Origin: Thamnidium elegans
Lineage: Eukaryota; Mucoromycota; Mucoromycetes; Mucorales; Mucoraceae
DNA: 64,000 nucleotides
Assembly: GCA_025201345.1 (NCBI GenBank)
Contig: JAIXMG010000027.1
Span: forward strand, 399,501 to 463,500
Direction of reading: 5' to 3'
Part shown: piece after piece, positions 11,175 to 22,561 of the stretch
Numbering within the stretch: the stretch's first letter is position 1
Layout: each line of letters begins with the position of its first letter
Made by a program: the position numbers and the translations under genes
Notes under the pieces: model-generated
The model's database searches: none
What the model was told of the DNA's origin: nothing
The model's input: the letters and a program-made list of their open reading frames with translations, nothing else

Positions 11175-12115
11175 TTGACCTTTTACAGTTATTATCTTTT
11201 AAGAAACTACAACACGAACAGTACGATATCAAACACACAAATCAAATGGAACGAACTTGTTAAAATCCCCCGCTCCAATTTGACGGGCAAAGTTGTTATT
11301 GTTACTGGTCCCAGCACTGGTGCAAAGATCATCATCCTCCTGTCGTACACTCAAAAAAGCGCACGGAGCCATTGGCCACATGAAACAAACCATACCTAAG
11401 GCATCCCTATGCAATTAGACCTATCTGATATTGCATCCCATCAAGTCATTTTTTCAAATCATTTCTCGAGCTTGACCTTCCGCTCCATATTTTTTTTATC
11501 AACAACGCCGAAACCAAAACATTTACGGGTTTGAAAAAAAACATTTGGCGTAAGCTATTTAGACCATTTTCTTCTCGTTCAACCTTTTTGAACCGAAAAG
11601 ATCAAGGCGAGTGCGCCTTCTCGTATGATCAATGTTAGTTCATGTGCTAACTCTCAGTTATTGCCAAAGGAAGGAATCGTCTTTGATAACTTGAATGGAG
11701 AAAAGGATGGATACAGTCCAATGCGAATGTATTCTCAGGGAAAACTTACTAACATCCATCATGTCAAGGAGTTGTAGCGTCGTTTTGATGCTGAGGGAGT
11801 AGATGTAATGGTCGCTAATACTCATCCTGGTAACTCCATGTTCATCTCCAGCTTGCTTCGTACTAGCTCAGTCGCAGCCGCTTGTTGGGATGCCCGCTGG
11901 AGTACGAGAAATTATAGGCTCCTTGTACGTGAAGCAATGACACTGAAGGATTTGGAGACGAGTGCCTCCACTGGTGCACTTTGCTCCGTCTCTAATGATA
12001 TTGTGAGTTCTATAGTGATAACGCCATCAATACTGATTTAGTCCATGAGGAAGCTGATAACAAGAAACTGACTAAGAAACTATGGGTTGTCTCTGAACGT
12101 TCATCAGTTAATAAA
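11175..12115 (+). pseudogene. Decayed short-chain dehydrogenase/reductase, copy 2
   Basis: The NAD-binding start survives (LTGKVVIVTGPSTG at about 11278-11320), but the GxG helix is deleted: the sequence jumps straight to AKIIIL, then shifts frame. Further blocks follow: MQLDLSDIASHQ (about 11411), LELDLPLHI...INNAE (about 11470-11515), INVSSCA (about 11628) with the catalytic Ser strand, GYSPMRMYSQGKLTN (about 11710-11756) with Tyr-x3-Lys changed to Tyr-x3-Gly-Lys spacing, then EL-stop-RRFDAEGVDVMVANTHPGN (about 11767-11835). The end is LTKKLWVVSE at about 12073. At least one in-frame stop and several frameshifts make it non-functional as a single product. Confidence 0.72.
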
Positions 12116-12320
12116 ATGTGTTTTTTTTTCTTAAATTACGAACCCCCCCCCTTTTTTTTTGCTATTGAATCTATCGCGATTCTTTTGTTATTACTTCTAT
12201 TAATAAGTATCGATTCACGTTCAAAAAAAAAGAAAAAAAAAGATGTGTTTGATTATGTCATGGCGTACCATATAAGTCCCCTCACAAAACCGTGAATTAA
12301 TTTTTCTTCATTATCTTACA

Positions 12321-13222
12321 ATGTATTTTACAAAACTTTCTTCTAAATCCACTGTAGAAAAGGTAGTTCGACACTTTCCAACGGACCTAACGGGAAAAGT
12401 AGTCACTGTAACCGGTTCCAATACGGGTATGGGTACGGAGACAGCGCGCGTGTTAAGTTCAGCGGGCGCCAAAGTGATTATTCCCTGTCGCCCATTAGAT
12501 CTATCCAACGAAGCCATAACCCAAATCAAGCACACAATTTCTTAACGCAGACTCTGGTGCCAATACAACTTAACCTATCGAATTTTGCATCTGTGCGATC
12601 TTTTGCACAGTCGTTTCTATCACTTGGCATAACCGCTCCCTATTCTGGTCAATCACGCCGGCTTAAATTGCAAGCGAGCGAACAGTAACTGCAGATGGAT
12701 GCGAAACAGCCTTCCAAGTAAACCACCTCAACCATTTCCCGCTGGTCGACTTATTTACCGAGAGACTCGAGTAAGGGGCCATCACGCATCATCATTGTGA
12801 GCTCCAGCGGCCAGTCTACATTTTTGCCTGGCACAGGCCTAAGTTTTAACGGCCTGAACAGCGACACTAAATACAGTGCTATGGAAGTTTACGGCCCAGT
12901 CCAAGCTGGGACAAGATCTATCACGCCAACGAGCTGCGGCTTCAAGACACAGAATGTAAAAAGTAGCTTGTGTGCATCCTGGATGTATTGTGACAAAACT
13001 AGGCAGACAGTTTAGGTATGCAGAGGTGTGGGATTTTATAGGGTGCATTGAAGGAGGGGGGGTGCTTTAACAGTGTAATTGCGCGGTTGCACCCGACTTG
13101 GAAAAAGGGAAATTTTACATGAATAAATAATGTCAGTACACGGTTCTTGAACAAACAAGCGGAAAATACTGAACTTGCAAAGAAATTATGGCTTCTTTCG
13201 ATTAATATGACTCGAATCAAAT
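12321..13222 (+). pseudogene. Decayed short-chain dehydrogenase/reductase, copy 3
   Basis: This copy has the best-kept N-terminus: LTGKVVTVTGSNTGMGTETARVLSSAGAKVII (from about 12385) with an intact TGxxxGxG dinucleotide motif. The frame then breaks at the TAA after KHTIS (12543). Downstream, in other frames, lie VPIQLNLSNFASVRSFAQSFLSL (about 12556-12626), a TADGCETAFQVNHLNHFPLVDLF block (about 12688-12760), SRIIIVSSSGQS (about 12784-12819) and the C-terminal ENTELAKKLWLLS (about 13162-13200). The block order is that of the retinol-dehydrogenase/WWOX-like SDRs. Copies 2 and 3 are about 200 bp apart and in the same orientation. Confidence 0.75.
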
Positions 13223-13455
13223 AAATATTTGTAACTGGAAATAAATAAGTAAAGTAGTGTGTAAAATATATTTCGATATAAAAAAAAAAAAAAAAAAAAA
13301 AAAAAGAAAAGCAAATAAAAAAAAAAAAAAAAAGATAAAAAAAAATAAATAAATAAAAGGGTTACGGTTAGTATGAAAATAGTACTAGTAAAATAGTAGA
13401 AACCAGCTAAAAATAATGACTCTTCATACAACGGGGAGGGAATACAATGAACAAA
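13223..13455. repeat. A-tract-rich spacer
   Basis: Long A runs at about 13280-13307 and 13317-13333 lie between the SDR relics and the 3' end of the VTS1-like gene. No gene is seen. Confidence 0.5.
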
Positions 13456-15313
13456 TTAATAAGTAATATTCTACACACACACAAAAAAAAGGGGGGGGGA
13501 GGAAAGGAGGCGTTAAGTTTTTTTTTTTTTTTTTAAATAAACAACGAAAAGAAAGAGCAACTTACATTGGCTAAACAGTGAGCTTTAACCTGATCAAAAA
13601 CTTTTAGCAATTTGCGTCTAGCGCCTAAAGCTGCAACACCCTTTCCAAGCAAGGCTTCATCATCCATCTTCAGCATCTCTTGCCACTTCATTGTTTCAAA
13701 TATAGGATTATATTTATGTAATCTTAGACTCCTGAGCCAAGCAGGAACATCTAAATGGGATCCATGTTAGTACGTAACACCTTTTTATATAAATATATAT
13801 ATCAGTTACCTTCTAATAATTTCATATCAACAGTATCTGAATTATTTTTATTTTCCTTGCGAAACACAAACTTTTTTTTGGACCCATTACTTCTGTTTGA
13901 AGCATCGCTATGATCGCTAAAATACCCGTTTTCATCCATCACACGGTTAGGGTTCAAGAATTGGCCGTACTGATTTGGTTTTGTAGGCGACGTCGGTTGA
14001 TCTTGAAAGACCGTGTTTTTATCATCGTACATGGACAACACGATATTAGCAGGAGGAGGAGGAGGAGGTGATTGCATGCTAGTTTTCAGCTCGTCGGCTT
14101 CAACCACCGTACCTGGGATACGATTCATACCTCTACGTCTAAACCCCTTTGTATCATCCGTTAATATAACCGAAGGCCTATTATTATTCAACTGCCAATT
14201 ATTAGACATGAATGGTTGATCTTCTTTGGGCTCCGTAAAAGCAGGCACGGTAGGAGAAATAGCCGACCACGGATCTTCACGTACGCTTTTGGAGCTAACA
14301 GAGGTACCAAATGACCAGTTTGAAATATCAGCTGATTTGGGTCTGCTACTGGCCATAGCACTTTGACGATGACCTACTAAACCAGCGCCATACGACCAGT
14401 CATTGCTAAAAATGGACGAGATATCACCCTCAATCACGGACTTGGGCCTGCTGGTAGGCTCAAACATGGTATGCTGCTGTAACCGCGGTGGCAGCTCACC
14501 AAACCGAGGAGTTAAAAAATCACCTGTGGTCGGTCTTGCAAACAAACGATCATATTCTTCTGTATCTCCCAACGCAAACGAGTGTCGATCAATGTTGTTT
14601 CTTCTCCCTATATTTGATCGGTTATGAACTTGGCCTGTTTGGTAAGGTAAAACCGAAAGCAGTTTTTGACTGGCGTCTAGTTCAGCTTTTACCATAGCAC
14701 CAGCCAATTGAGCTTGCATATCCACTAATATATATATATATATATTTAAGTTTTAAAATAAAGAGCGACATGATATATAAATATACCTTTTTCAGGGTGA
14801 GCAGGTGATAATAATGCTGCAAGAGGGTCTTTTTTACTCATCTGCTGTAATACCGTGATGAAAAATCGGATTTGAACCTGAGTTGAATGCTGAAGCAAAG
14901 TGTAAATTGTTGCAGTACGCTCCGCTTCATTCAGGTACCGAAACCATTGATCAACGTGCTGTACTTCTTCCTTGTATTTTGGGTCTAGACTGGCTGAAGC
15001 CATTGATTCCAAACTACTTTCATACTGTTGCAAGTCTTCAAACCATTTATCTAATACTTGCGCTGTCCAAAAAAAATTAATAAGTCTTTTTTTATATACA
15101 TAAACACCTGGATATATATATATTACTTTCTGCAGACTTGAAATTTTCTGGTTTCAAAATCTCGGACACAGGTCTTTGATGACGATGACCGTCAGATGAA
15201 AGACTACGTAAAGGACCTGTATACCCAGGTGCTAAACTAGAAGGATCGGTATTCAATAAAGAAGAGAACCTTTCATTCATTGGACCCCTTTGAAAAGAAG
15301 ATTGGGCCGACAT
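13456..15313 (-). CDS. VTS1: Vts1/Smaug-type SAM-domain RNA-binding protein
   Basis: Five exons on the minus strand, read from 15313: 15127-15313, 14787-15062, 13810-14724, 13566-13750 and 13456-13470, giving 525 residues. The N-terminal conserved region has [25 protein letters not shown] and [30 protein letters not shown], the fungal Vts1 block, then [10 protein letters not shown] low-complexity middle (residues about 170-440) holds a Pro run (PPPPPP, encoded by a GGA repeat near 14049-14069). The SAM domain comes last: [50 protein letters not shown], with the GARRK basic patch that binds Smaug-recognition hairpins. Family role: post-transcriptional repression and deadenylation of hairpin-bearing mRNAs. 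The last exon adds only four residues; reading through its GTAAGT donor would instead add a short Phe/Ser-rich tail. Confidence 0.9.
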
Positions 15314-16203
15314 TTAAAAAAAAAAAAAAAAAAAAAAAAAGGATTAAAAGATAAAGAGAAAGAAAAAAGCGAGGTATTTTATTTTTATTTTTTTTTACCC
15401 AGGACAAACGTAAACCAACTCCTGCTTGTCTCCTCTCCCCCCCCCCCTTTTTTTTTCTTGGTAATACAGCGCTGAAACGATCATGGCTAGTAGTGCGTGA
15501 TATGTAAGGTCTCATTACTTAAAAATCGGATGCAGGCCCTAGCCAGTCGTGTGTCAGCAGGTGCTATTAAAATTACTAGTCTAATATCTCATCAATTGGT
15601 AGTTGCAACGTCATCAGGAACACGAAAAAAATAAGCATATAATTATGCAAAGTTTTTTTTAAAAAAAAGAAAAACACGTTAATGTTGTTTCTGTTTTTCG
15701 CAATACTGTATAATATGTTGTGTCCACAACTAACGCTTAAAAAAAACTGGGGCAACCCATGGAAGTATATTTTGTTGTTGTTGTTGTTGCGTTGTACTCA
15801 TTTCGGTTTACCAAAGTAATCACGATTACCTACATGAGAATTATATAATAAACTTTAAAAAAAAAAAGAAGGTAGTGCATGAAATTACTTTTAAAGTTGA
15901 AATTGTATTCTATCAAAAGGTAAAAACTGGATCGATAATGTTTAAATATGGGAAGGCCGTATTTAGGCTTATCAAAAAACTGATGTTATACACATCAAAA
16001 ATGAAAAGAGCGGGTTTTATTATGTGGGAAGTAGGGGGAGCACTTGACAGGCAGAGTTTCATTCCTTAGGCACGAATCGTGCTGGGTACCGTTTCACAAA
16101 ACCAAAATAAAAAAGGGTTTATATATTTATTTTATTACAAACCCATTTTTTCCTTTTCTCTCTCTCTCTTTTTTTTTTTTGTGATACAAATTTTTTTAAT
16201 TGT
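15314..16203. promoter_or_regulatory. Divergent intergenic region (VTS1-like / PH gene)
   Basis: These 890 bp separate two divergently transcribed genes, so they should hold both promoters. Visible features are an A run at 15316-15340 just before the VTS1 ATG, a (TTG)n microsatellite at about 15771-15788, and a pyrimidine tract (CTCTCTCTC plus T10) at about 16158-16182 just before the PH-gene ATG at 16204. No coding signal is convincing. Confidence 0.45.
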
Positions 16204-17082
16204 ATGAAAAACTTGTCCAACTCACTTTATATCACTTCGCCCATGTCTATACCTTTCCCAGTTGATGAAATGAGAGTACGCCAACCCAAAAATACAGGAC
16301 AATTTGATATGAATGATCCGTCATCTTATAAGCCAAGAGCAAACGGTGTCAATGTTGGGTTGATTTTACAGCAAGCTATTCATTCTGGCTGGATGACAAA
16401 GCACAGAACGCCTACTTTTTCATTTATGAAAAATTCCAAGCCTCGGTTGGTTGTCCTGGTTGATCGCATGTTGTACACATTTAAATCGAATACACCCGAG
16501 ACATACCGCGAATTTTATGAATTGACTGCCAATACCAATGCATATGTTACAGATCAAATATCAGGCGTCTTGTTTTGTATTGAAATTAAAAAGAAGGGAC
16601 AGGAAGAAGCGTGGTATTTACAAGCTGAAGATGCAGAGTCGATGAAAGTTTGGTTAGATCGAATTAAACGAACCATTTCATGTGTCCGTGCAAGTAATAA
16701 TAATACAGATACAATTACCAATGCTAGTTTATTAAATATAACTACTGAGGAAGAAGAATATACAATGGCCACAAATAACAAATTGTATGAATCACCTGTA
16801 TCAAGTAAAAGTGAATTATCATTGGATACTATACTCTTTCATTCACATAATAGTCAGCCTTCTTCTCCAGTATCATCCATCATTTATGAAAATGAATCTG
16901 TTTCTTCATTTCAATCATCGATCGGCGCCATATCAGATTATTCGCTCGAATGCCCTCGCCGAAAATCATCACAGAGAGTTTCAAGGCCAAGTATAAGTTA
17001 CTCGCTCTCCACTGTACCACCACCTCAATTACCTCCGCCAAAAACCCAACCTCCCCCCATTCCATCCTATGCTTATCTATAA
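16204..17082 (+). CDS. PH-domain protein
   Basis: Intronless, 292 residues. A pleckstrin-homology domain spans about residues 57-160: it opens with SGWMTKHR, continues with SKPRLVVLVDRMLYTFKS, has an FCIEIKKKGQEEAWYLQAEDAESMKVWLDRIKRTI end, and keeps the invariant Trp of the final helix. The N-terminal 50 residues and the Ser/Pro-rich C-terminus (ending in PPPQLPPPKTQPPPIPS) look disordered; the Pro-rich tail is a plausible SH3 or profilin ligand. PH domains bind phosphoinositides or proteins at membranes; the partner is unknown. An internal ATG at 16243 is an alternative start. No close named family is recognised. Confidence 0.8.
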   Translation: MKNLSNSLYITSPMSIPFPVDEMRVRQPKNTGQFDMNDPSSYKPRANGVNVGLILQQAIHSGWMTKHRTPTFSFMKNSKPRLVVLVDRMLYTFKSNTPETYREFYELTANTNAYVTDQISGVLFCIEIKKKGQEEAWYLQAEDAESMKVWLDRIKRTISCVRASNNNTDTITNASLLNITTEEEEYTMATNNKLYESPVSSKSELSLDTILFHSHNSQPSSPVSSIIYENESVSSFQSSIGAISDYSLECPRRKSSQRVSRPSISYSLSTVPPPQLPPPKTQPPPIPSYAYL

Positions 17083-18850
17083 TTTATTCTTTCTCCTAAA
17101 AAACACACACCCACACATATACGCATAACAAATCATTTTACATTTATATAGCACACATTTTTATTTTATTTTTTTACTGCATAATTTTAATATTAAAAAA
17201 AACAACCTCAATTACAAACAAAACAAAAAAAGGCTTTTTTCTTAAAAAAAAAAAAAAAAATAAGGAAAATAGTTAGTTTTATAGTCTGTGCTGATATAAA
17301 AAAAAAAGTAAATTATAAGTTTCCTTTTTAAGAACCAATTTATTTTTATAGAAAAAGGACTAAAAATAAACGCCATCCGACGAATCCTGTTTGCAAAAAA
17401 AAAAAAATAGGAGTAATAACGTGAACTAGAGTGTTGTTTGTATATATATCCGCTAACAAAAACCCCTATTTTACAAAAAGGAATAGTTTTTAAAAGACTG
17501 AGCAGTAAAAAAAAAAGAAAGAAAAAAAAACGTAAAAGGTCATAAAACGTCAAAAAACTGCTTGCGGGAGACTACTTTCATGGTTTCCTTTTTTAAGAAG
17601 CTAAAGTTCATGTTATAACGCTATAGAACCTCTAGAAGCTTTGAAACAAAAACAAAAAAACAAAAACAAAAAAAGAGTACTGATTAAATCACAGCGAATC
17701 TAGTTTCAGTAAAAAAAAAAGAGGGGGCAGAAGAAATGATTATTTGTGTGGCGAAAAAAGGCACTAAAAAAAAACGGAAAATTACATTGACAGGGAACTA
17801 GATTTGTATAAAAGTACAAAAGGAAAACGTGACAAAAAGGAGTATGTAAGCGTTCCTGGGGGAATATTTTTTTTTGGTTCCGACTCTAAAAAAAAAAAAA
17901 AGGTACAGTTCCGGGCATATGCAGTAAAGGGTATATTTTTTTATTTTTTTTGCAACGAATTCACGGTACTATTTTTCTTTTTTTAGGCCCTCATTCTTCC
18001 GAAGTGCGCGCAAGAATAAAAAGTCTCGGAACAAACACTTTAATTATAAATACAACAGTAAAATTAACAAGTTATCAGTGAAAAAAAAAAAAAAAAAAGG
18101 TCACGTAAATTAGAGTTTTGGATCCAATAAAAAAGCGTGCCACTTTTTTCTATTTTACCTTTTTACTTCAAAATGACATTTTTTTATGCAAAAAAAGAGA
18201 AGGGAACAGGAACTAGTGTAACTTGATTTCTATTCTTATTAAAGACTCGAGAACAAACAAAAAAAAAAAACCTTTTTTCTTGTGACATGCCAGTTATCAA
18301 AGCAGGGGTTAACAACTTTTTTTTAAAAAACTATTTATGGAAAAAGATCTTCCCAGTTTGATTGAGATTGAAAAAGAAAAAAAAAAGCACAACGTGCTTC
18401 AACGACAAATTAAGACATTTTTGTGCTTGTGACTTTTTTATGCGCGTGTGAAGACAGTTGAAGATTACTTTTTATTTCTGCCGTATTATACTTGTTTCCA
18501 TCTATTTGTTTAAACTAAAGATTAAATACTAATTGGACGACTCATTATACTCTCTTTTTATTATTATTAAAAAGTAAATCATTTAGATACACTGATAAAA
18601 AAAGAAACTCAAGCTGTTTGTGAAAAAAAAAAAAAAGTAAGCTGAGAAGAAAAAAAAGTCAGCAGACACTTTAAAAGTAATTAAGGTCAAACCCGAAAAA
18701 AAAAAAAAAAAAAAAAAAAAGTATACTATGTAAAAAAAGTAAAAAGTAAAAAAATGGAACGCGTATTTTTTTGGTTTATTTAGTTTTTATGAATAAAGAA
18801 AGTAAATATAAAATTGTGAAAGGCCTTTTTTTATCTTTTTAGTTATGCGG

Positions 18851-18882
<32 letters not shown>

Positions 18883-19063
18883 GGAGAGAAGTTTTGTTTG
18901 GTTATAAGAAAAGAGAGAGAGAGAGTAAGCAAGTAAGTGAGTGAGTGAGCGTTGAGGCGGAAACAGAAAAGTTCGTGTACCTTTTCCAAAATAAAACAAC
19001 TCCTATCGTTACTGTCTCGCTAAAAACGGTTAAGGCTTTTTTTTTTTTTTTCTTTTTTTAACA

Positions 19064-19102
<39 letters not shown>

Positions 19103-19236
19103 CCCTTTCTTCTTTATCCTTTCCTTTTAAAACTTGACTAAAAATAAAAAAAAAAAACTTTTTTTTTTTTTTTATATATATTCTTTCACCTTCATTTTAC
19201 AAAAAAAAAAAACACACTTCTTTACAAAAAATAAAA
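17083..19236. other. Long homopolymer-rich leader upstream of the homeobox gene
   Basis: About 2.15 kb hold no supportable gene. The DNA has dozens of A or T runs of 8-36 bp (for example 18697-18720, 18853-18880 and 19067-19102), a (GAGA)/(AGTG) purine stretch at 18914-18948 and a T-rich 100 bp before the ATG at 19237. This is by far the longest gene-free upstream region among the conserved genes here, which suggests extended regulatory sequence for the transcription factor. That is inference only. Confidence 0.5.
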
Positions 19237-19566
19237 ATGACATCTTTATTAAATAAACATCAAACTTGGCCTCAAAATCAATTATCTGAAGAAGAAGAAG
19301 GATCAGGAGAAACATCAACTGCGCCAGTTCGTAAAAGAACAAGAGCTACAGCCGATCAATTATCCGTGCTAGAAGACACATTTGCAGTAAACGTTAGTCC
19401 CAACTCAAAATTAAGAAAGCAGCTTGCTGAGCAACTTCAAATGAGTGAACGCTCAATTCAAATTTGGTTTCAAAACAGAAGAGCAAAAGTAAAGCATATG
19501 CAAAAGAGAGCTCAAATGCAAATGCACCAAGCTTCTATTCGAGCTCAATTATATCAATATCATCAA

Positions 19567-19603
<37 letters not shown>

Positions 19604-20890
19604 ATCAACAACCTCCCATCTTACCAATGCAACCTTATCCTTATTATTATAATAATCGTTTAGCCGCTAGTAATACCCCAAGAGCTCAAAGTGTAGATGC
19701 TGTTCACTTTCAAAATAATAATAGACCCATGATACATCAACCTGTATTACAACAACAATTATTTACTCCCGCTTCTTCTGTTCCTCCTCCCATGTATCCT
19801 TATTCTAATTCTTGGCTTCAACTCGATGATATGCCATTAACAAGACAAAGTATGCCACCACAAGTCTATCCTTATGATTTTACTCATGATCAAAACGGTT
19901 TAGACTTTCCAGAGTATTTACATGGTCAAGCATCTCCTTCTCCAAGTCCTCTTCATAAACAACAACAAAACATACCCACTTTGATATCTGTACCTGATGC
20001 TGGCCCTACTGCTATCTTAGCCACCTCTACTAACTCAAATACTCAATCTACTAGTCCAACTCCTTCCTCACCTGGTAAGTTTTTATTTTTTATTTTTTAT
20101 TTTTTACTCCTTTCTCTGTCCCGCCCCCTCTTTTTTTTCATTGTGTAATTTTCTTTCTATTAACACACATATATATCTAGATTCTACACGTCAAAATACT
20201 ATTGACCCTTCCAATCTAATGATTGGTAAAGAAGAACTAGTAGTAAAATCTGAACATAATCCCCTCATCACCACCACCACCACCACCACCCACTCAATAA
20301 AAGAACAAGAAGATGAAGATGAAGAACCAAAAGACTTGTATCTTAGTGCGACTACTTTAACCATTGGTACCTGGCACAGACTAAAGATGCACGAAACTGA
20401 TCTTGTATGTGTTTACAGACCAGACACCAGAACATTTGCCTGGCACATCGTAGACGGAGGTTGCCACTTTAAAATGGAAGTAACTCAAGACGCAGTTTCA
20501 AGTATTGAATTTATACTGGATGAAAATGAAGCTTTAGCTGACGTTCATTTCGATATAAGTGAACCCCCCTTGTTTTATATGGAATCTACAACCACCATGA
20601 AACAAAAGAAGGACGATCAAGAGGTGACAACTCCTGTTTGGGTTCAGTGTTCCGATTTCACTGAAGGCAAACAAGCTTCTCGCTTCTTTAGACATACTTT
20701 AAAAGGCTTATCTCATCATATGAAGCAAGAGCTGTTGGCTTTGATTCATAACCATGAAGAAACCAGACGTCTTGTTCATTTTATTGCGCCTACTTATCCT
20801 ATTCAAGGTACTTTTATGAACCCAAACATGTATTGGCCTACACAACCTCATGTTGTTGACTCATTACCATGTGAATTATACATGAGTTAA
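19237..20890 (+). CDS. Homeodomain transcription factor
   Basis: Two exons, 19237-20074 and 20181-20890, give 515 residues. The homeodomain (about residues 31-92) has the Arg-rich N-terminal arm RKRTRATADQLSVLEDTF and recognition helix RSIQIWFQNRRAKVKHMQ with the WFQNRR core. A Gln/His-rich stretch follows (about 108-125), then Pro/Tyr-rich linker. The second exon has poly-Thr (TTTTTTTH), an acidic patch (EQEDEDEEPKD) and a conserved-looking globular region (LTIGTWHRLKMHETDLVCVYRPDTRTFAWHI...), reminiscent of the C-terminal region of fungal Phx1/Pho2-like homeodomain factors; that link is from memory and tentative. It probably acts as a sequence-specific nuclear regulator. The 106-bp intron is GT-AG. 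Confidence 0.87.
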
Positions 20891-21140
20891 ATCTATCTTT
20901 ATACATATTTCCTCTCACTTTTTTTTTTTTTATTATTATTCCTTTTCTCTCTTTTTTTTTCTTTCTTTCTATTATTTTATCAAATGTATTATATCTCTTC
21001 TATCTTTTTTTTTTTTTTTTTTTTTTTTTATTAAAACCACTTTGTAACTTGACCATAAAAAAAAAAAACTGAGTTTTTATATTTTTTTTTCTTTATTTTC
21101 TTTTATTTTCTTTTTTTATACACATAAAAAAAAAAGCATA

Positions 21141-22397
21141 ATGAGCAACGAAACGGAGTACATGGACATTGATGGTCCTGAATTCTTATCGACTATCAAC
21201 AGCGAAATTGCTACCATACGTACCAATGCCAGAACTAACACTTCAGCAACAGACATATTCGATTCATACGTGGGAGATAAAGTTGGCAAGTAGTAGATCT
21301 TATAAAAACTAAACTAAAAACTAAACAACGAAATATAATACAGCTTTGGAAGCATACAACGAAATGTGTGTACTGGATACCAATTTCTTAATTTCAAAAC
21401 TAGGTTATCTAGATACTGTTTTAAGCTTAGCAGAAGAGAATCCGGGAAATCTACTAATTATCATACCTTGGGTGGTTATACGAGAACTTGACGGTTTAAA
21501 GGTAAAAAAAAAAAAACACGCGCAAACACAAACAAACAAACAAAAAACCTCATCAAAGTGAAATATATAGAGCGTGAAAAAAAGAAAGGACGGAGAAGAT
21601 GTTGCTGTTCGTGCTAGACAAGCAATGCGATTCATAGAGTTACGACTAAGAGAAAAATATAATTCGCTACGAGGACAAAAAATGGACGAAATTTTCAGTC
21701 AAAGTATGACACAGGTAAAAACAAAAAAATTACCAAAAAAAAAAAAAGAAAAGGAAGGAACTGAATCATTTTTTTGAGTAGAAGCAACAAAAAGGCGATG
21801 ATAGAATTTTAGATTGTTGCATGTACTTTCAACACCTGACAGGCAAAAAGGTTACTTTACTTTCTAATGATAGGAACCTGTGTATCAAAGTGATGGTGCA
21901 CGACATTGAACCCATCTCTTCAGAATATGTGCCAAAAATGGAAGCCTTGTTGAATAGAATCGGAGGAAAACACCATAAAACATTAACTAAAAAATGGACT
22001 GTGCCACAACAACCGGAGCCAGTTATAAATACAGATGATTATGTAAATTTTTTATTATTACAACATGTATATATATATCTAACTCTTTTTAACTGTTTAG
22101 GTAATGGAAATAGATGAGTTTTATCCTAGTAATACCATGGACGAAGAAGATTATGATATGATGATCGATGATGAAGATGCTATATTATCTGAACTGTCCA
22201 AAGGAACCAGCGATAGTCGGTGGGCAAAACACGAACCAACAATACACGAGCCTATACCCGAACCGGTTGCTTACCTTGATAACGATCCTGCGCTTGTCGC
22301 ACCTAAAAAACCTCGCCGAAAATTAACTTATTCTAACAGTAACAATGTACCAATCAAAAACGATGCATCTTGGACATCTATTTATTCCCCTAGATGA
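21141..22397 (+). CDS. SWT1: Swt1-type PIN-domain endoribonuclease
   Basis: Five exons, 21141-21285, 21344-21501, 21571-21714, 21782-22042 and 22101-22397, give 334 residues. A PIN domain spans about residues 50-215: MCVLDTNFLISKL (first metal-binding Asp in LDTN), IIPWVVIRELDGLK (conserved Glu), ARQAMRFIELRL, then KGDDRILDCCMYFQHL and TLLSNDRNLCIKVMV with the later acidic residues (DD, SNDRN). The DDRI..CC..Y and LL(S/T)NDRNL pairs match Swt1, a nuclear mRNA quality-control nuclease. An acidic C-terminal segment (MDEEDYDMMIDDEDAI) ends in a basic RRK. The first intron uses a GC donor (GCAAGT at 21286) if the model is right. Without it the protein would start at the in-frame ATG 21364. Confidence 0.8.
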
Positions 22398-22561
22398 TAA
22401 AATATTTTTTTTTTTTAATTATTATATATTACAAGAAAGAAAAAAAAAAGGTAAATAAAAAAATGTGTGTGAGGGACAGAGTGAGTAAAAAAAAAAAAAT
22501 AGAGAGAGAGAGAGAGAAAAAGAGAGACAGGGAGAGAGAGAGAGGGTATGCATTTTTTTTT
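22398..22561. repeat. Tail-to-tail spacer with purine microsatellite
   Basis: This 164-bp gap between convergent genes is dominated by A runs and a (GA)n-type tract at about 22501-22545. Confidence 0.5.
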
